Assembly (NCBI RefSeq): GCF_000173075.1
Contig: NZ_ABVL01000017.1
Span: 89,731-153,730 of the forward strand
Length of the DNA: 64,000 bases
Direction of reading: 5' to 3'
From: Chthoniobacter flavus Ellin428
GTDB taxonomy: Bacteria; Verrucomicrobiota; Verrucomicrobiia; Chthoniobacterales; Chthoniobacteraceae
Positions 61,672 through 64,000 of this stretch are shown here, in pieces (position 1 is the first letter of the stretch; each line of letters begins with the position of its first letter). A program made the translations under genes and the position numbers. The notes below the pieces were generated by a model. The model saw nothing but the letters and a program-made list of their open reading frames with translations. It ran no database searches and was not told the DNA's origin.

Positions 61672-63427
61672 ACGCTTCGACCATCGAACATATTTGGCCA
61701 CAGGATTGCCATGTTTGCGCCATAACCATTGCCGGAGCCGATGGCTGATGAAGTAGTTCATTTGCCGAAAGCTCCGGTGGTAGTGGTCCAGAGCGAAGTA
61801 GTTGCTCCATCCACGGGTCACTCGGTTGATTTCGTTGACGACGGCCTCGGTTGACTTCCAAGTGGTGTGCCGGCGTGTCATCTCGCGCACGCAGTCCCGA
61901 AGCGATTGTTTGGACGCTGGACTCGGTTCCACATGCACGTAGGACGTTGCGTTCTTCGATTGCTGCCAGCGGAAGGAGAAGCCAAGGAAATCAAAGCCAT
62001 GTTCACGGCTCTCGATTACTCGGGTCTTCTTTTCATTGAGGGTTAGTCCGCGACTTTGCAGCCAGCAGCCCAACCGTTCTCTTATCGCAATGCCTTCGCC
62101 GGAGTGACAGAGGATGACCAGATCGTCTGCATACCGGATCATTCGCGGCTTGAAGCCGCGCTGATCGCAACACCGATCATTCACCGCTTCATCCAAGGGA
62201 TGAAGGTAGATGTTGGCCAGCAGCGGAGAGATCACGCCGCCTTGCGGCGTGCCGCAAGGATTGGCCTCGATCTTTCGCCCGCCACCTTCCTCTTCTTCGA
62301 GAATGGGCGCGCGCAGCCAGGCTTTGATGAGTTTCAGGATCATTCCATCGCTCACCCTCCGGGCTACTCGCCGCATCAGTTTGTGGTGGGGGATCGTGTC
62401 GAAGTATTGCGCTAAATCGGCGTCGACTACTTCGGTCTTGCCCATCCGCAATGCTTCTCTGATTGCCTCCACTGCCTGGTGCGCGCCGCGTCCGGGCCGA
62501 AAGCCGAAGGAGAACGGATGGAAGTCCGCCTCGAAGATCGGCATCAGCACCAGATACACGGCCATCTGCACCACACGGTCTTTGACCGTGGGGATGCCCA
62601 GTCCTCTAAATCCTCCATTCGCTTTCGGAATCCTCACCCGACGCACCGGCGCGGGCCGATAGGTCTTTTGCTGAAGTTCCTCTCGCAATCCGAGGAGCCA
62701 CGCTGCCTCCACCTGAGCGTCGGCGGCCAGTTCCTCGATAGTAACACCATCGACTCCTGCCGCTCCTGCGTTCGCCTTCACTCGCCGCCATGCTGCTGCC
62801 AGCACATCGGCGCGTTGCACTTCTCCATACAGACTCCAAAACCGATATTCCGGTTTGGACTTCGCTTTCCGATACAGGGTGATTTGCAGTTGCCGGACTT
62901 TATCGGGTGCTGGTAGCCCTTGCGAGCCGTCACCACATCCTTCCCTGCTCTTCTCTCCTGCGGAACAAGTGGCGTCCCTTGGCTCCGCCGTGTTTTGCCC
63001 AAACCAGAGGTCTGGCACAGCCTCATCGCTACTACGAACGCCTCCGACTCCTGCGCTGGCCCGCTCGGTCTTCCCCTGTGGGGTTGTCCCGCCGGTTGAG
63101 TCTTGCCTACTCGCCATCACAGGTCTCCCCGCTTATCTGATTGCCACTTCCCGACATGCCACCCACGCAGACCCCGCCGGTCCATTGCCAGAGCCCACGA
63201 CGGTTGGTCCAGGACTCCGACTCTGCGGCCTTCGCCATGCTATGAATGGCTCGGCTGCCGGTTGTCACTTTCGAGGCTCATATTTGTGGTTCATGTGCAT
63301 TGCGGCCTGTCGGTTCGACTCCATGCCTGCTCCCCACCCCGCCTCGCGGCAACGCAGTTGGCACGTAAGCGTTATCCGTAGCGCCATCGGAACGGGGTAG
63401 TTTCGTAGATTGGGTAGGAGCTACGCT

Positions 63428-63835
63428 ATGCAATCTATGGAGCAGGCCGATCAAGTATTGAAACAGGACGCCCGAGGGCGTGTGTGGACGCCAGCGGAGC
63501 GGCGGGAGGCGGTGCTGGATGAGTTTGAAAGGAGCGGGTTACCGGCGGCGCAGTTTGCCGCCCATGTCGGAGTGAAGTATCCGACCTTTGCCAGTTGGAT
63601 GCAGAAGCGGCGCAAGGCGCGTGGCGAAGGCAATGCGCTGCAGAAGCAGAGGCCCACGGTCCCGCGGTTGGCGGGTTGGGTGGAGGCGACAGTAGAGAAT
63701 GTGGCCAAGGACAGAACGCAGACGTTGGTCGTGCATCTGCCTGGCGGGGCACGCCTGGAGGTGAACCATGGCGGCCAAGTGCTGTTGGCGGCGCAATTGT
63801 TGCGGGCGTGGAGTGAAGGAAGCCGGACATGCTGA
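63428..63835 (+). CDS. tnpA: IS66 accessory protein TnpA (second element)
   Basis: 135 residues from the ATG at 63428, preceded by GGTAGGAGC as a plausible ribosome binding site. VLKQDARGRVWTPAERREAV and VKYPTFASWMQKRRKA align with the first element's TnpA but with many substitutions. The C-terminal LVVHLPGGARLEVNHGGQVLLAAQLLRAW is typical. The stop overlaps the tnpB start. Confidence 0.92.
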   Translation: MQSMEQADQVLKQDARGRVWTPAERREAVLDEFERSGLPAAQFAAHVGVKYPTFASWMQKRRKARGEGNALQKQRPTVPRLAGWVEATVENVAKDRTQTLVVHLPGGARLEVNHGGQVLLAAQLLRAWSEGSRTC

Positions 63836-64000
63836 GCTTTCCCGGCAGCGTGCGAGTGTTTCTGGCGGTGGAACCTGCGGACATGCGCAAGGGCTTCGAG
63901 GGGCTGCATGCGCTGGCCAGCGAAGTTTTGCGCGAAGACGTGCGTTCGGGTGCTTTGTTCGTCTTTACCAACAAGCGCCACACGCGGCTGAAGATGCTTT
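63829..64000 (+). CDS. tnpB: IS66 accessory protein TnpB (second element, partial)
   Basis: Starts MLSFPGSVRVFLAVEPADMR and reads through SGALFVFTNKRHTRLKML to the window edge, about 57 codons. Same ATGCTGA overlap as in the first element. Confidence 0.92.
   Translation, partial: MLSFPGSVRVFLAVEPADMRKGFEGLHALASEVLREDVRSGALFVFTNKRHTRLKML

Larger units (their letters stand above)
59099..63117 (-). pseudogene. Group II intron reverse transcriptase/maturase, split by IS66
   Basis: As it stands the ORF runs from the ATG at 63117 to a premature stop at 61660 inside the IS terminus (485 residues). Joining 61672-63117, one AAGAGTTC copy and 59099-59141 restores a frame of 499 codons ending WSKRELFTTYGLYQLPTLVE. 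RT features are RIPKANGGFRGLGIPTVKDR (RT2), FSFGFRPGRGAHQAV, VDADLAQYFDTIPH, GTPQGGVISPLLANIYL and catalytic YADD (329-332), then the maturase X domain (WSNYFALDHYHRSF...LRQWLWRKHG). No endonuclease domain. Loss of the last ~13 native residues may or may not abolish activity. Confidence 0.93.
58967..63364 (-). mobile_element. Group II intron, interrupted by IS66 and 5'-truncated by a second IS66
   Basis: Minus-strand element. From the 5' side: ~247 nt of intron RNA before the RT start, the RT gene, then domain V (59038-59070) and a domain VI-like hairpin ending CCTACTCTAC at 58967. It contains the insertion 59150-61663 plus one target duplication. Removing these leaves about 1.88 kb. The stretch before the RT is shorter than the several hundred nt needed for domains I-III, and it stops flush at the terminus of the second IS66 element (63365), so its 5' part is probably displaced beyond the window. 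Confidence 0.85.
63365..64000 (+). mobile_element. Second IS66-family element, left part
   Basis: Begins GTAAGCGTTATCC at 63365 and carries tnpA and the start of tnpB in the same arrangement and spacing as the first element (63 bp from terminus to tnpA ATG). Its sequence is clearly diverged from the first element, so it is a different IS66 member. The right end lies beyond base 64000. Its left terminus abuts the truncated 5' side of the intron. Confidence 0.9.

Noticed and set aside
63305..63330. GGTTCGACTCC resembling a tRNA T-arm in the intron 5' region
   Set aside because: No complementary acceptor stem or anticodon loop at the right distance; better explained as intron RNA.

Overview
The window is GC-rich, densely coded bacterial chromosome. 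The gene set suggests a soil or freshwater Verrucomicrobiota-type organism (an inference: no rRNA or other marker gene is present). The supporting signs are secreted sulfatase, pectate-lyase, SGNH and CocE/acetylxylan-esterase-like hydrolases, TAT-type Gfo/Idh oxidoreductases, a lone hpnJ, RNase HIII beside mutY, and a MoxR-DUF58-transglutaminase operon.

Layout. 1-5.3 kb is DNA maintenance: uvrA (cut by the window edge), an HU/IHF protein, rnhC and a divergent mutY. 5.7-9 kb holds an Imm21-like orphan immunity protein, a secreted TIM-barrel epimerase and a sulfatase. 9.4-16.5 kb holds membrane proteins (lipase-maturation-factor-like, DUF2127), the MoxR/DUF58/TgpA-like operon and DUF486. 16.7-24.3 kb mixes an SGNH hydrolase, a probable metal-related outer-membrane pair, SanA, HpnJ, an AlkZ-like glycosylase and a secreted CBM-like protein. 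24.4-31 kb has a serine hydrolase and stress/detoxification genes (REC protein, UspA, YciI, glutathionyl-hydroquinone reductase, LysM, gluconokinase). 31.2-35.3 kb is a tightly overlapped operon of a cupredoxin-like protein, a hybrid histidine kinase and a porin-like protein. 35.3-47.3 kb is secreted polymer-degradation and esterase genes around a two-component system. It includes a three-gene overlapping operon whose Gfo/Idh gene carries a frameshift. 47.4-58.8 kb holds rmuC, a pair of overlapping sensor kinases, PIG-L and SGNH hydrolases, a GreA-like/TPR-glycosyltransferase operon, yaeQ and an esterase.

58.9-64 kb is a nest of mobile elements. A group II intron on the minus strand keeps domain V, domain VI and a YADD reverse transcriptase. 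Its RT gene is split near the 3' end by a complete IS66-family element (59150-61663) with a perfect 8-bp target duplication AAGAGTTC. Removing the element restores a 498-residue RT. The intron's 5' side is cut by a second, divergent IS66 element that runs off the window. The sequence just beyond the intron's 3' end is the terminal ~64 bp of a third IS66-like element.

A second theme runs through the chromosome. At least eleven intergenic gaps are filled by long imperfect inverted repeats, most with a different sequence in each gap. Several are built from short units (7-10 bp) in tandem in one arm and reverse-complemented in the other. They fall between convergent genes, in divergent promoter regions, and once inside an operon.
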